This document shows positions 1 to 6,548 of a DNA stretch of 23,619 nucleotides, one piece after another. Under the pieces are notes generated by a model, which was given only the letters and a program-made list of their open reading frames with translations, searched no databases and was not told the origin of the DNA. Location of the stretch: positions 1 to 23,619 of the forward strand of contig CAZKDV010000028.1 of NCBI GenBank assembly GCA_964551645.1, read 5' to 3'. Source of the DNA: CAZKDV01 sp964551645 (GTDB lineage Bacteria; Bacteroidota; Bacteroidia; Bacteroidales; DTU049). The translations under genes were made by a program, and so were the position numbers. Every line of letters starts with the position of its first letter. Positions within the stretch are counted from its first letter, which is position 1.

Positions 1-405
1 CATATCTCTTTCTTTTCTAATTTCAACATCTTCAGCATATTTGTTCAAAGCCATTTCAATTGTTGTTTCTAACTCTTTCTCTTTAAAAGGCTTAATAATA
101 TATCCGTATGGAAAAGAAAGTTTTGCTTTTTCAATAGTATCTTCGTCAGCGTATGCTGTTAAAAAAATAATAGGCACTTCAAATTTTTCTTTAATAATTT
201 TTGCAGCTTCAATACCACTCATTTCTCCTTTGAGCATAATATCCATTAAAACAAGATTTGGTTGATATTTATGAACTACCTCAATTGCCTTTTCTCCACT
301 TGAAACAACGGCTGGTACACTATATCCAAGATTTTTTAGACTATTTTGAATGTCTTTTGCAACAATACTCTCATCTTCAACAATAACAATTTTAACTTTT
401 CCCAT
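1..405 (-). CDS. Response regulator, receiver domain (3' end outside window)
   Basis: The first 135 codons of a two-component response regulator, read leftward from an ATG at 405 and still open at the window edge. The sequence begins MGKVKIVIVEDESIV and forms a complete CheY-like receiver. The acidic pair is E10/D11, the phospho-acceptor is D55 (LVLMDIM), the switch threonine is T83 (FLTAY) and the conserved lysine is K105 (IIKPF), so every residue needed for phosphorylation is present. After about residue 120 the chain runs into a charged, helical stretch (EIRKERDM), so an output or kinase module could follow outside the window. It lies 41 bp downstream of a sensor kinase on the same strand and is its natural partner, but it also has a promoter of its own that overlaps the kinase stop codon. 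The domain call is secure; the output is unknown. Confidence 0.93.
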   Translation of the reverse strand, partial: MGKVKIVIVEDESIVAKDIQNSLKNLGYSVPAVVSSGEKAIEVVHKYQPNLVLMDIMLKGEMSGIEAAKIIKEKFEVPIIFLTAYADEDTIEKAKLSFPYGYIIKPFKEKELETTIEMALNKYAEDVEIRKERDM

Positions 406-434
406 GTTTATATAATTAGAAATTATGTGAATTG

Positions 435-465
435 CAAAAATAAACACTATATTTTGAAATGCAAA
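435..465 (-). promoter_or_regulatory. Bacteroidota-type promoter for the response regulator
   Basis: Read on the minus strand, TTTG (465-462) is followed by exactly 19 bases and then TATTTTTG (442-435). This fits the Bacteroidota consensus of TTTG at -33 and TAnnTTTG at -7. Transcription would begin near 428, giving a leader of about 23 nt before the ATG at 405. The promoter overlaps the kinase stop codon at 449-447. It is the best promoter match in the window. Confidence 0.7.
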
Positions 466-1886
466 ATAAAACTTATTCTTTTACTAGAACTTCTATCAAA
501 AGTATATTCTCCTCCAATTTGATCAACTAAAGCATCTAATAGTTGCATTGAAAAATGTGAATGTATTTTATTTACATCTTTTGTATTTTTTCTTAAATCT
601 GGATATAAAATTTCAATAACGACATGTAATTCTTTCATGTATAACTTAATACTAATCTGTTGTTTATCCTCAAATAAATCTAAATTACTGAAAAAATTAT
701 ACAACGCCTCATTCATAATCATTCCACACGGAACACTTATATCTAAAGGTAAAAAGATATTTTCTAATTCATAATGAATGTTTGCATCTGAATATCCATT
801 ATTTCTAATCATATTATCTGCTATCAAAAAAATATATTTTTTGAAGTCAATTCTACTGAAATTATCGGTTTTATATATTATTTCATGAACAAGGTAAATA
901 CTATTTATTCTATTCTGAATTTTATTAAGAATATTGTTTGACAAATTATCATTAATATTTTTCTTTTCTAAATTTATAATGCTTGAAATGATTTGCAAAT
1001 TATTTTTTACCCTATGATGAACTTCTTTCAATAAAATACTTTTTTCTTCTAATATTTTTGATAATTCTTGCTCCACTTGCTGTCTTGAAATAACTTCTTG
1101 TCTTAATTTTTTAAAATTTTCTTCAGCAATATCGGCTCTTAACTTGGTTTTTAATAAATTTTTCTCATCTGAAATATCTCTAAAAACTACTTGATATGCT
1201 TCTTTCCCCAAATAATTAACTAAAGTAGTAAGTGTTTCAACTTCAACTATTTTATTATCATCTAATTTTTTGATTTTTGCTTCAATAAAAGGCTGCTCTA
1301 TTCCTTGTTTTAATAGCATGTTTCGCTCTCTAATTATATCAATATATTCAGGTAAAAATATTGTTTCAATATCAATATCAAATATATCTTCATAATTTGT
1401 ACAACCTATTATTTCCAATGCTTTTTTATTTGCAAATAATACGCCTGTTTTATCTCGTATAATAATGCCATTAGGTAATAACTCAATTAAATTTCTATAT
1501 GTTGATTCGCTTTTGTACAATCTTTCTTCATTACTTTTAAATTCTGTTATATCCTTAAAGATTACTATAATATCTTTTTTATTAGGAATGAATTTTACTT
1601 CAAAATAATAATTTTCATTTTTAATTTGCTGAGAAAATAAAAAAGAATTTTCTTGCATTTTACTAATGACATTGTCTATTGATTTTTTAATTTCATTTTT
1701 TGTTTTTACCGATAATGATAAATCAAGTAAATTTTTATTATCTAACTCAATATCTTTAAAAATCACACAAGATTCGGATATATGATATTCTATAATTTTG
1801 CCTTCTTGATTGATAATACAATGAAAATCAGATAAAGAAGAAATAATATTCTTATATATTTCACTATTATTCATGATTTTTAACAT
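447..1886 (-). CDS. PAS-PAS-HisKA_2 sensor histidine kinase with degenerate ATPase domain
   Basis: A 479-residue cytoplasmic sensor kinase with no membrane segment. Two PAS-like domains (about 8-115 and 125-245) are followed by a charged coiled-coil linker and a HisKA_2 dimerisation box, EVHHRVKNNLQ, with H290/H291; the histidine before the arginine is the expected phospho-acceptor. The C-terminal region has the outline of the matching ATPase domain (PLDISVPCGMIMNEALYN, then LLDALVDQIGGEYTF). However, the DxGxG nucleotide-binding motif is replaced by LYPDLRK, and the GLGLQL-type glycine loop reads HFSMQL. N397 of the N box is kept, but the K/H positions after it are S and N. ATP binding is therefore doubtful. 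The gene follows the repeat protein by 37 bp and precedes an intact receiver. An alternative start is M5 at 1874. The family call is firm; loss of catalysis is inference. Confidence 0.88.
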   Translation of the reverse strand: MLKIMNNSEIYKNIISSLSDFHCIINQEGKIIEYHISESCVIFKDIELDNKNLLDLSLSVKTKNEIKKSIDNVISKMQENSFLFSQQIKNENYYFEVKFIPNKKDIIVIFKDITEFKSNEERLYKSESTYRNLIELLPNGIIIRDKTGVLFANKKALEIIGCTNYEDIFDIDIETIFLPEYIDIIRERNMLLKQGIEQPFIEAKIKKLDDNKIVEVETLTTLVNYLGKEAYQVVFRDISDEKNLLKTKLRADIAEENFKKLRQEVISRQQVEQELSKILEEKSILLKEVHHRVKNNLQIISSIINLEKKNINDNLSNNILNKIQNRINSIYLVHEIIYKTDNFSRIDFKKYIFLIADNMIRNNGYSDANIHYELENIFLPLDISVPCGMIMNEALYNFFSNLDLFEDKQQISIKLYMKELHVVIEILYPDLRKNTKDVNKIHSHFSMQLLDALVDQIGGEYTFDRSSSKRISFILHFKI

Positions 1887-1910
1887 ATAAAAAACTCAAA
1901 GCTAATTTTA

Positions 1911-1918
1911 CAAAAATA
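1911..1918 (-). promoter_or_regulatory. Possible -7 element for the sensor kinase
   Basis: On the minus strand this reads TATTTTTG, matching TAnnTTTG, 25 nt before the kinase ATG at 1886 and overlapping the end of the upstream gene's intergenic gap. No TTG stands at the expected -33 spacing, so the site is weak. The gene could equally be read through from nadA. Confidence 0.35.
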
Positions 1919-1923
1919 ACATT

Positions 1924-3432
1924 TTAATCAAACTCACTCAGCATTATTCTTTGATAACTAATTTCTTTCCCATTTTTATACCCAACTCTTAAAACTAATT
2001 GTCCTGTTATATCGTAGTATTTCCATTCGCCTTCACGATTTCCCATAATATAATTTCCTTCAGTTTTTTTCAAGCCATTTTCCCAATAAAAAATTTGCTT
2101 TCCATTAAAAACACCGTCTAAATATTCTTTTTCAGCAATTTTAAATCCACTTTCAATATCAATTATTTTCCAAATTCCATTGTATTCTCCGTCAATGTAT
2201 ATACCTTCTTCTCGAGTATCTCCAATTTCGTAAAACCAAAAATCAGTTTCTGCATTATCAATATATTTTCCTTTTGCAATAACTTTTCCATCAATCTGAT
2301 ATTCAACATATTCGCCTTCTCGGCTTCCATTTACAAAATATTCTTGCTTCCACACTTCTCCGTTATTATAAAACCATTTCCATTCTTCATTTTGCTTGCC
2401 TCTACTATCGTATTTACCTTCTTGTTCTTTAGTTCCATTTGGGTAATAAAATGCCCAATTTCCTACTTTTATTGAATTTGAATATTTCCCTTCTGACATT
2501 TTTATACCATTCTCATAATATTCTATAAATTGTCCTTGTTTTTTTCCTTGTTCGTCAATAATACCTTCAGCAACTAATTTTCCATTTCTAAAAATATATG
2601 ATTTTTCAATTTTTCCTTCTTGATTATAGTCTCGTCTAACTCCGTCAGCTTTTCCTTCAAAATAACTTCCAACAACTTTTATTTTTCCATTAGGATAATA
2701 ATCATATCTAATTTCAAACTCTTTTGTTTCTTGCGAATCTATCTGTAACTCTCCATTAATATATTTTTCAATTTTATCAAGATTTCCATTTTCATTGTAA
2801 TATTTAACAAAACCATCAATAATACCATTTTTATATGTTTTTTCGATTTTTACACTTCCTGAATTATAGAAATCTATCCACATACCATGCTTATTTTCAG
2901 CATAATTAACTCTATTAATGGATTGTTTGCTCAATAAAATACCCTTACGATAATTATAGATTGTTTGAACTAATCCTTCTTCATTAAATTCTTTAGAAAT
3001 ACCTTCTTCAAGTCCATTAACAAATAAAGTTTTTTGTTTTAGTTTTCCATTTGCATATAAAATTTGAGTATTGCCTTCTTTTATGTCTTTCACAAATTCT
3101 TCTTCAATTATGCTATCTTCTGTATAAGTTATTCTTTTTCCATGCTTCAAGCCTGAGGAATAATGAACTTCTAATGAAATATCACCAATTTCCGAATAAA
3201 ATCTCCATAATCCATCTAATTCAAAATTTAATCTATTTCCTTCAGATTTTAATTGTCCATTTTCATAATAGGTCTTCCAATATCCATCGGGTTTATTTTC
3301 TTTTAAAAAACCTTCACTTGATATTTGTCCATTTGAAAAAAAAAATTGTACAAATTGAAGACTATCAGTATTTATTTGTGCATATAAGTTTATGTTTATT
3401 AAGTAGATAATAAACAAAAAAAGTTTTTTCAT
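1924..3432 (-). CDS. Secreted MORN_2/YwqK-type repeat protein
   Basis: A 502-residue protein with a type I signal peptide at 1-18 (hydrophobic LFLFIIYLININLYA, cleavage before Q19). The rest is almost wholly tandem repeats, about 17-18 units of roughly 23 residues, of the form YY-x-NG-xx-K-x-EG-x-Y-xx-G-xxx-G-x-W-xx-Y. Examples are YENGQLKSEG, YYPNGKIKVVGSY and WENGLKKTEGNY. These are the MORN_2 repeats of YwqK-like proteins, often labelled 'toxin-antitoxin YwqK family antitoxin' although secreted Bacteroidota members have no shown antitoxin role. They are expected to fold into a long beta-hairpin ribbon in the periplasm or at the outer membrane. I see no catalytic domain. The ATG overlaps the nadA stop (ATGA at 3432-3429), which suggests translational coupling. 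Confidence 0.88.
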   Translation of the reverse strand: MKKLFLFIIYLININLYAQINTDSLQFVQFFFSNGQISSEGFLKENKPDGYWKTYYENGQLKSEGNRLNFELDGLWRFYSEIGDISLEVHYSSGLKHGKRITYTEDSIIEEEFVKDIKEGNTQILYANGKLKQKTLFVNGLEEGISKEFNEEGLVQTIYNYRKGILLSKQSINRVNYAENKHGMWIDFYNSGSVKIEKTYKNGIIDGFVKYYNENGNLDKIEKYINGELQIDSQETKEFEIRYDYYPNGKIKVVGSYFEGKADGVRRDYNQEGKIEKSYIFRNGKLVAEGIIDEQGKKQGQFIEYYENGIKMSEGKYSNSIKVGNWAFYYPNGTKEQEGKYDSRGKQNEEWKWFYNNGEVWKQEYFVNGSREGEYVEYQIDGKVIAKGKYIDNAETDFWFYEIGDTREEGIYIDGEYNGIWKIIDIESGFKIAEKEYLDGVFNGKQIFYWENGLKKTEGNYIMGNREGEWKYYDITGQLVLRVGYKNGKEISYQRIMLSEFD

Positions 3433-4394
3433 TTTTTAAAATAGTTTGTTATTTCAATCATTTTTTTGATTGGTTTTTCTGCTTTTAATCTTAAAGATTC
3501 TTTTATGTTTATTTCATAAATATTTTGTTCTAAACTTTTTAAAATCTTTTCTGGTGTAATCAATTTCATAAAATTACAATCATTGCATGCACATGATTCA
3601 TCTGCTGAAATAATATAAAATTCTTTTTCTGGAGATAATTTTTGTAATTGATGAATAATTCCTGTTTCAGTAGCAATTATTTGTTTTTTAATATTACTTT
3701 TTTTTGAAAACTCAATAATTTGAGATGTAGAACCTACAAAATCTGCAATATCAAGAATTACTCCTTGACATTCAGGATGTGCTAATAAAATTGCTTCAGG
3801 ATGTAAATTTTTCATCTGAATAACTTTTTCAATATGTAATTGATTATGAACATGGCATGTACCATCCCATAAAACCATATCTCTTCCAGTTTTTTTAATT
3901 AAATAATTGCCCAAATTTTTATCAGGTGCAAATATTATTTTTTGATTTTTTGGAAATGAATTTATTATTAATTCAGCATTACTTGATGTGCAAGTAACAT
4001 CTGTCATTGCTTTTATTTCAACTGATGAATTTATATATGTAATTACTATATGATCGGGATATTTTTCAATAAATTTTTTAAATGCTTCAGGAGGGCATGA
4101 ATCAGCAAGTGAACAACCTGCTTCTAAATCAGGCAATAATACTTTTGTTGATGGATTGATAATTTTTGCAGTTTCAGCCATAAATTTTACTCCTGCAAAA
4201 ACAATAATATCTACTTTGCTATTTTTAGCTTCTACGGCTAATCCATAACTATCTCCTACATAATCTGCAAAATCTTGAATTTCAGAATATTGATAAAAGT
4301 GAGATAAAATAATCGCATTTTTTTGTTTTTTTAATTCACTAATACGATTTATGATATTATTATTAATTAAATTTTTATAAAAAGAATTCGTCAT
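3429..4394 (-). CDS. nadA: Quinolinate synthase A
   Basis: A 321-residue [4Fe-4S] enzyme that condenses iminoaspartate with dihydroxyacetone phosphate to quinolinate in NAD biosynthesis. The family pattern is clear throughout: AIILSHFYQ near the N terminus, DYVGDSYGL, LPDLEAGCSLADSCP, INSSVEIKAMTDVTCTSSNA, WDGTCHVH, AHPECQ, STSQII and DESCACNDCNFMKL. The three expected cluster ligands are C94, C180 and C273 (the last just before NFMKL), by comparison with the known enzymes. The length is normal. nadB and nadC are not in the window, so the pathway is split or completed elsewhere. It is the first gene of the leftward group and its stop overlaps the next start by 4 bp. The start at 4394 is the only reasonable ATG ahead of the conserved region. 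Confidence 0.97.
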   Translation of the reverse strand: MTNSFYKNLINNNIINRISELKKQKNAIILSHFYQYSEIQDFADYVGDSYGLAVEAKNSKVDIIVFAGVKFMAETAKIINPSTKVLLPDLEAGCSLADSCPPEAFKKFIEKYPDHIVITYINSSVEIKAMTDVTCTSSNAELIINSFPKNQKIIFAPDKNLGNYLIKKTGRDMVLWDGTCHVHNQLHIEKVIQMKNLHPEAILLAHPECQGVILDIADFVGSTSQIIEFSKKSNIKKQIIATETGIIHQLQKLSPEKEFYIISADESCACNDCNFMKLITPEKILKSLEQNIYEINIKESLRLKAEKPIKKMIEITNYFKK

Positions 4395-4467
4395 AATAAT
4401 GCTGTTAATTATGTTGAAACTTCATTTGATAACATTTTTTAACATTCTATTGTTAATAAATAAAGTG

Positions 4468-4475
4468 CAAAATTA
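4468..4475 (-). promoter_or_regulatory. Possible -7 element for nadA
   Basis: The minus strand reads TAATTTTG, matching TAnnTTTG, about 74 nt before the nadA ATG. No -33 TTG is seen at a suitable distance. The match is weak and the region is so AT-rich that a chance hit is possible. Confidence 0.25.
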
Positions 4476-4690
4476 CTTGATTTTTTTATTATTACCGACT
4501 TATTAACATAATGTTGAAAACATAGGTGTTAATTTCATTAATAAGTGATATTGTTAATAAAAAGTGTTGAAATATTTAAATTTTTAATTATCCACATTTA
4601 TTTGTTTTCTTTCAACAATTAAATTAACAATATTTAGTCATTTATTAGTAGTTTTAAACATAATTTTTAATGGCTTCTTGAAAAATAAAA

Positions 4691-4698
4691 TAACTTTG
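4691..4698 (+). promoter_or_regulatory. -7 element for rpiB
   Basis: TAACTTTG matches TAnnTTTG and ends 18 nt before the rpiB ATG, giving a leader of about 12 nt. AAAGG just before the ATG (4711-4715) is one of the few purine-rich ribosome-site-like stretches in the window. No clear -33 TTG is seen. Confidence 0.45.
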
Positions 4699-4716
4699 CA
4701 ATGAAAATATAAAGGT

Positions 4717-5157
4717 ATGAAAAAAATTATTTCAATAGCATCAGATCATGCAGGTTTTTATCTTAAAGAAAAAATAAAAACTTTTTTTAAAGAAAATGCA
4801 ATTGAATTTTATGATTTTGGTGCTTATTCTGACGAAAGTATAGATTATCCCGATGTTGCACATTTAGTTGGAAAAAGTATAAATGATGGGAAATACGAAA
4901 TAGGAATAGTATTATGCGGAAGTGGTAATGGAGTTAATATGGTTGTTAATAAATACAAAAATGTTCGTTCAGCATTATGTTGGAATGTTGAGATAGCTAA
5001 ATTGGCACGAAAACATAATAATGCAAATATTTTGGCAATACCAGCTCGTTTTATCAAAGAAAATCAAACAATTAAAATTGTTGAGGCTTTTTTAAATACA
5101 GATTTTGAAGGAGGAAGACATCAAATTAGAGTTGAAAAAATACATGATTTAAAATAA
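4717..5157 (+). CDS. rpiB: Ribose-5-phosphate isomerase B
   Basis: A 146-residue RpiB/LacAB-family sugar-phosphate isomerase that interconverts ribose 5-phosphate and ribulose 5-phosphate in the non-oxidative pentose phosphate pathway. The N-terminal ASDHAGF phosphate/sugar motif, DYPDVAH, the catalytic-cysteine loop LCGSGNG (the cysteine is the expected general base) and KHNNANILAIPAR are all present, and the length is typical. The CGSGNG form, rather than the textbook CGTGIG, is a known variant. The start follows a TAnnTTTG element by 18 nt. Only 2 bp separate its stop from the LutB-type gene, so the two are almost certainly cotranscribed. LacA/LacB or allose-phosphate activity cannot be excluded from sequence alone, but RpiB is the usual role in this phylum. 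Confidence 0.93.
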   Translation: MKKIISIASDHAGFYLKEKIKTFFKENAIEFYDFGAYSDESIDYPDVAHLVGKSINDGKYEIGIVLCGSGNGVNMVVNKYKNVRSALCWNVEIAKLARKHNNANILAIPARFIKENQTIKIVEAFLNTDFEGGRHQIRVEKIHDLK

Positions 5158-5159
5158 TT

Positions 5160-6548
5160 ATGAGTCAATCAAATAAGCAATTTGCTTTACAATCAAAATT
5201 AGCATGTGAAAATGTTGAAAATAGAAATATTTTAAAAAAAAATATTATCAATTATAATGTACGAATTGATAAAGCAAAAGAGCAGTTTTCTGATTATAAA
5301 TTAGCAAGAAAAAAATTGTATTATTTGAAATATAAAACAATTGAAAATCTTGAAAATCATATTAATGAATTTGAAAAACAATTCTCAACTCGTGGCGGAA
5401 AAGTTATTTATGCACCTAATAAAATTGATGCTTTAAATTTTATTAATGAAATAATTAAAAATAATAATGCGAAAAAAATTATAAAATCAAAATCTACTAT
5501 TTGTGAGGAACTTGAATTAGAACATTTTCTTAATAATCAAGATGTTAAAGTAATAGAATCAAATTTAGGTAGATTTATTGCTCAAATTGCTAAAGAAGAT
5601 TCTTCGCATATTGTAAGTCCAATAATTCATAAATCAAAAGAACAAATATGTAAATTACTCAATGAAGAATATAAAACTTTATTTGATAATAATACGCCAA
5701 GCGAGCAAATAATTGAATTTATCAGAAATATAATAAGAAACGAATTAAAAGATGTAAAAGTTGGAATTACGGGTTGTAATTTTTTAATTGCAGATGTAGG
5801 GGCAATTGCCATATCAGAAAACGAGGCAAATGTTATGTTAACAGCAGGTATGCCTCCGATACACATTGTTGTTGCTTCTGTTGAAAAAATAATTTATCAA
5901 TTCAATAATTTAGAGTTATTCCAATCAATGTTGTCAACTAATTCAACGGGACAGAAATTATCTTCATATAATCATATAATTTTTGGTCCATACAAAAATC
6001 AAGATTCAAAAATAACTCCAAAAATATATGTTATTTTAGTTGATAATAATCGTTCACAATTATTGAGTAATACTCAATTACGCGAATCATGTTATTGCAT
6101 TAAATGTGGTGCTTGTCATAATTCATGCCCTATATATAAAATAATTGGTGGAAATACTTACGATACAATATATAATGGACCAATTGGTTCTGTTATTTCG
6201 CCTTTTATTTTTGGAGAAGAAAAATATATGCACCTACCATATACATCAACTTTGTGTGGAAAATGCAATGAAGTTTGTCCTGCAAATATTGATATTACCG
6301 GATTATTAATAGAAAACAGGAAGAAAATTGTAGATAGCAAGATAAATAGTACAACAGAAAGATTTGTATTTAATAAAATGCACTACTTATTGATGAAAAG
6401 AAAACGAATAGAAAATTTAAATTCGAGAATTAAAAATATAAGCGTAAAGTTATTATTGAAACAAAATTGGGGATTACATCGCGAATTACCAACATTTAGC
6501 AAATTGAGTTTTAATAAACAGCAAAAAAATAAAAATAGAGCAAATTAA
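5160..6548 (+). CDS. lutB: LutB-type iron-sulfur protein (LUD domain plus ferredoxin-like domain)
   Basis: A 462-residue protein of the LutB family, the larger iron-sulfur subunit of the LutABC L-lactate oxidation complex. An N-terminal LUD (DUF162) domain covers about 60-300 and includes the signature GITGCNFLIADVGAIAISENEAN. The ferredoxin-like region holds C313-x2-C316-x2-C319-x3-C323-P (followed by IYKIIGG) and a second set C366-x2-C369-x3-C373-P, enough for two clusters. The C-terminal tail is basic. LutA and LutC, the normal partners, are not adjacent; the gene pairs with rpiB instead, so its electron route and substrate are unsettled. The stop overlaps the stop of lepA, which runs the other way, leaving no space for a terminator. 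Confidence 0.85.
   Translation: MSQSNKQFALQSKLACENVENRNILKKNIINYNVRIDKAKEQFSDYKLARKKLYYLKYKTIENLENHINEFEKQFSTRGGKVIYAPNKIDALNFINEIIKNNNAKKIIKSKSTICEELELEHFLNNQDVKVIESNLGRFIAQIAKEDSSHIVSPIIHKSKEQICKLLNEEYKTLFDNNTPSEQIIEFIRNIIRNELKDVKVGITGCNFLIADVGAIAISENEANVMLTAGMPPIHIVVASVEKIIYQFNNLELFQSMLSTNSTGQKLSSYNHIIFGPYKNQDSKITPKIYVILVDNNRSQLLSNTQLRESCYCIKCGACHNSCPIYKIIGGNTYDTIYNGPIGSVISPFIFGEEKYMHLPYTSTLCGKCNEVCPANIDITGLLIENRKKIVDSKINSTTERFVFNKMHYLLMKRKRIENLNSRIKNISVKLLLKQNWGLHRELPTFSKLSFNKQQKNKNRAN

Larger units (their letters stand above)
4395..4716. other. Divergent intergenic region with a DnaA box and repeated nonamers (candidate origin or control region)
   Basis: A very AT-rich 322-bp gap between divergent nadA and rpiB, with no coding potential. 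It holds a perfect DnaA-box consensus TTATCCACA at 4588-4596. TGTTAATAA or its complement occurs at 4451-4459, 4500-4508 (inverted) and 4552-4560. TGTTGAAA or its complement occurs at 4412-4419, 4512-4519, 4565-4572 and 4610-4617 (inverted). The two words lie as near pairs around 4403-4420, 4500-4519 and 4552-4572. TTATTAACA and TTTTCAACA each differ from the DnaA box at two positions. The clustering resembles a replication origin but could be a divergent operator; neither is proven. Confidence 0.4.

Noticed and set aside
41..265. Open frame on the plus strand opposite the response regulator
   Set aside because: It is antisense to a receiver domain with all conserved residues.
3051..3410. Open frame of 119 codons on the plus strand
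   Set aside because: It is antisense to the repeat gene, and its leucine-rich product is an artefact of repeated codons on the opposite strand.
1924..3432. Reading the MORN_2/YwqK repeats as a toxin-antitoxin antitoxin
   Set aside because: The protein has a signal peptide and no toxin gene is adjacent; the label comes from database naming only.
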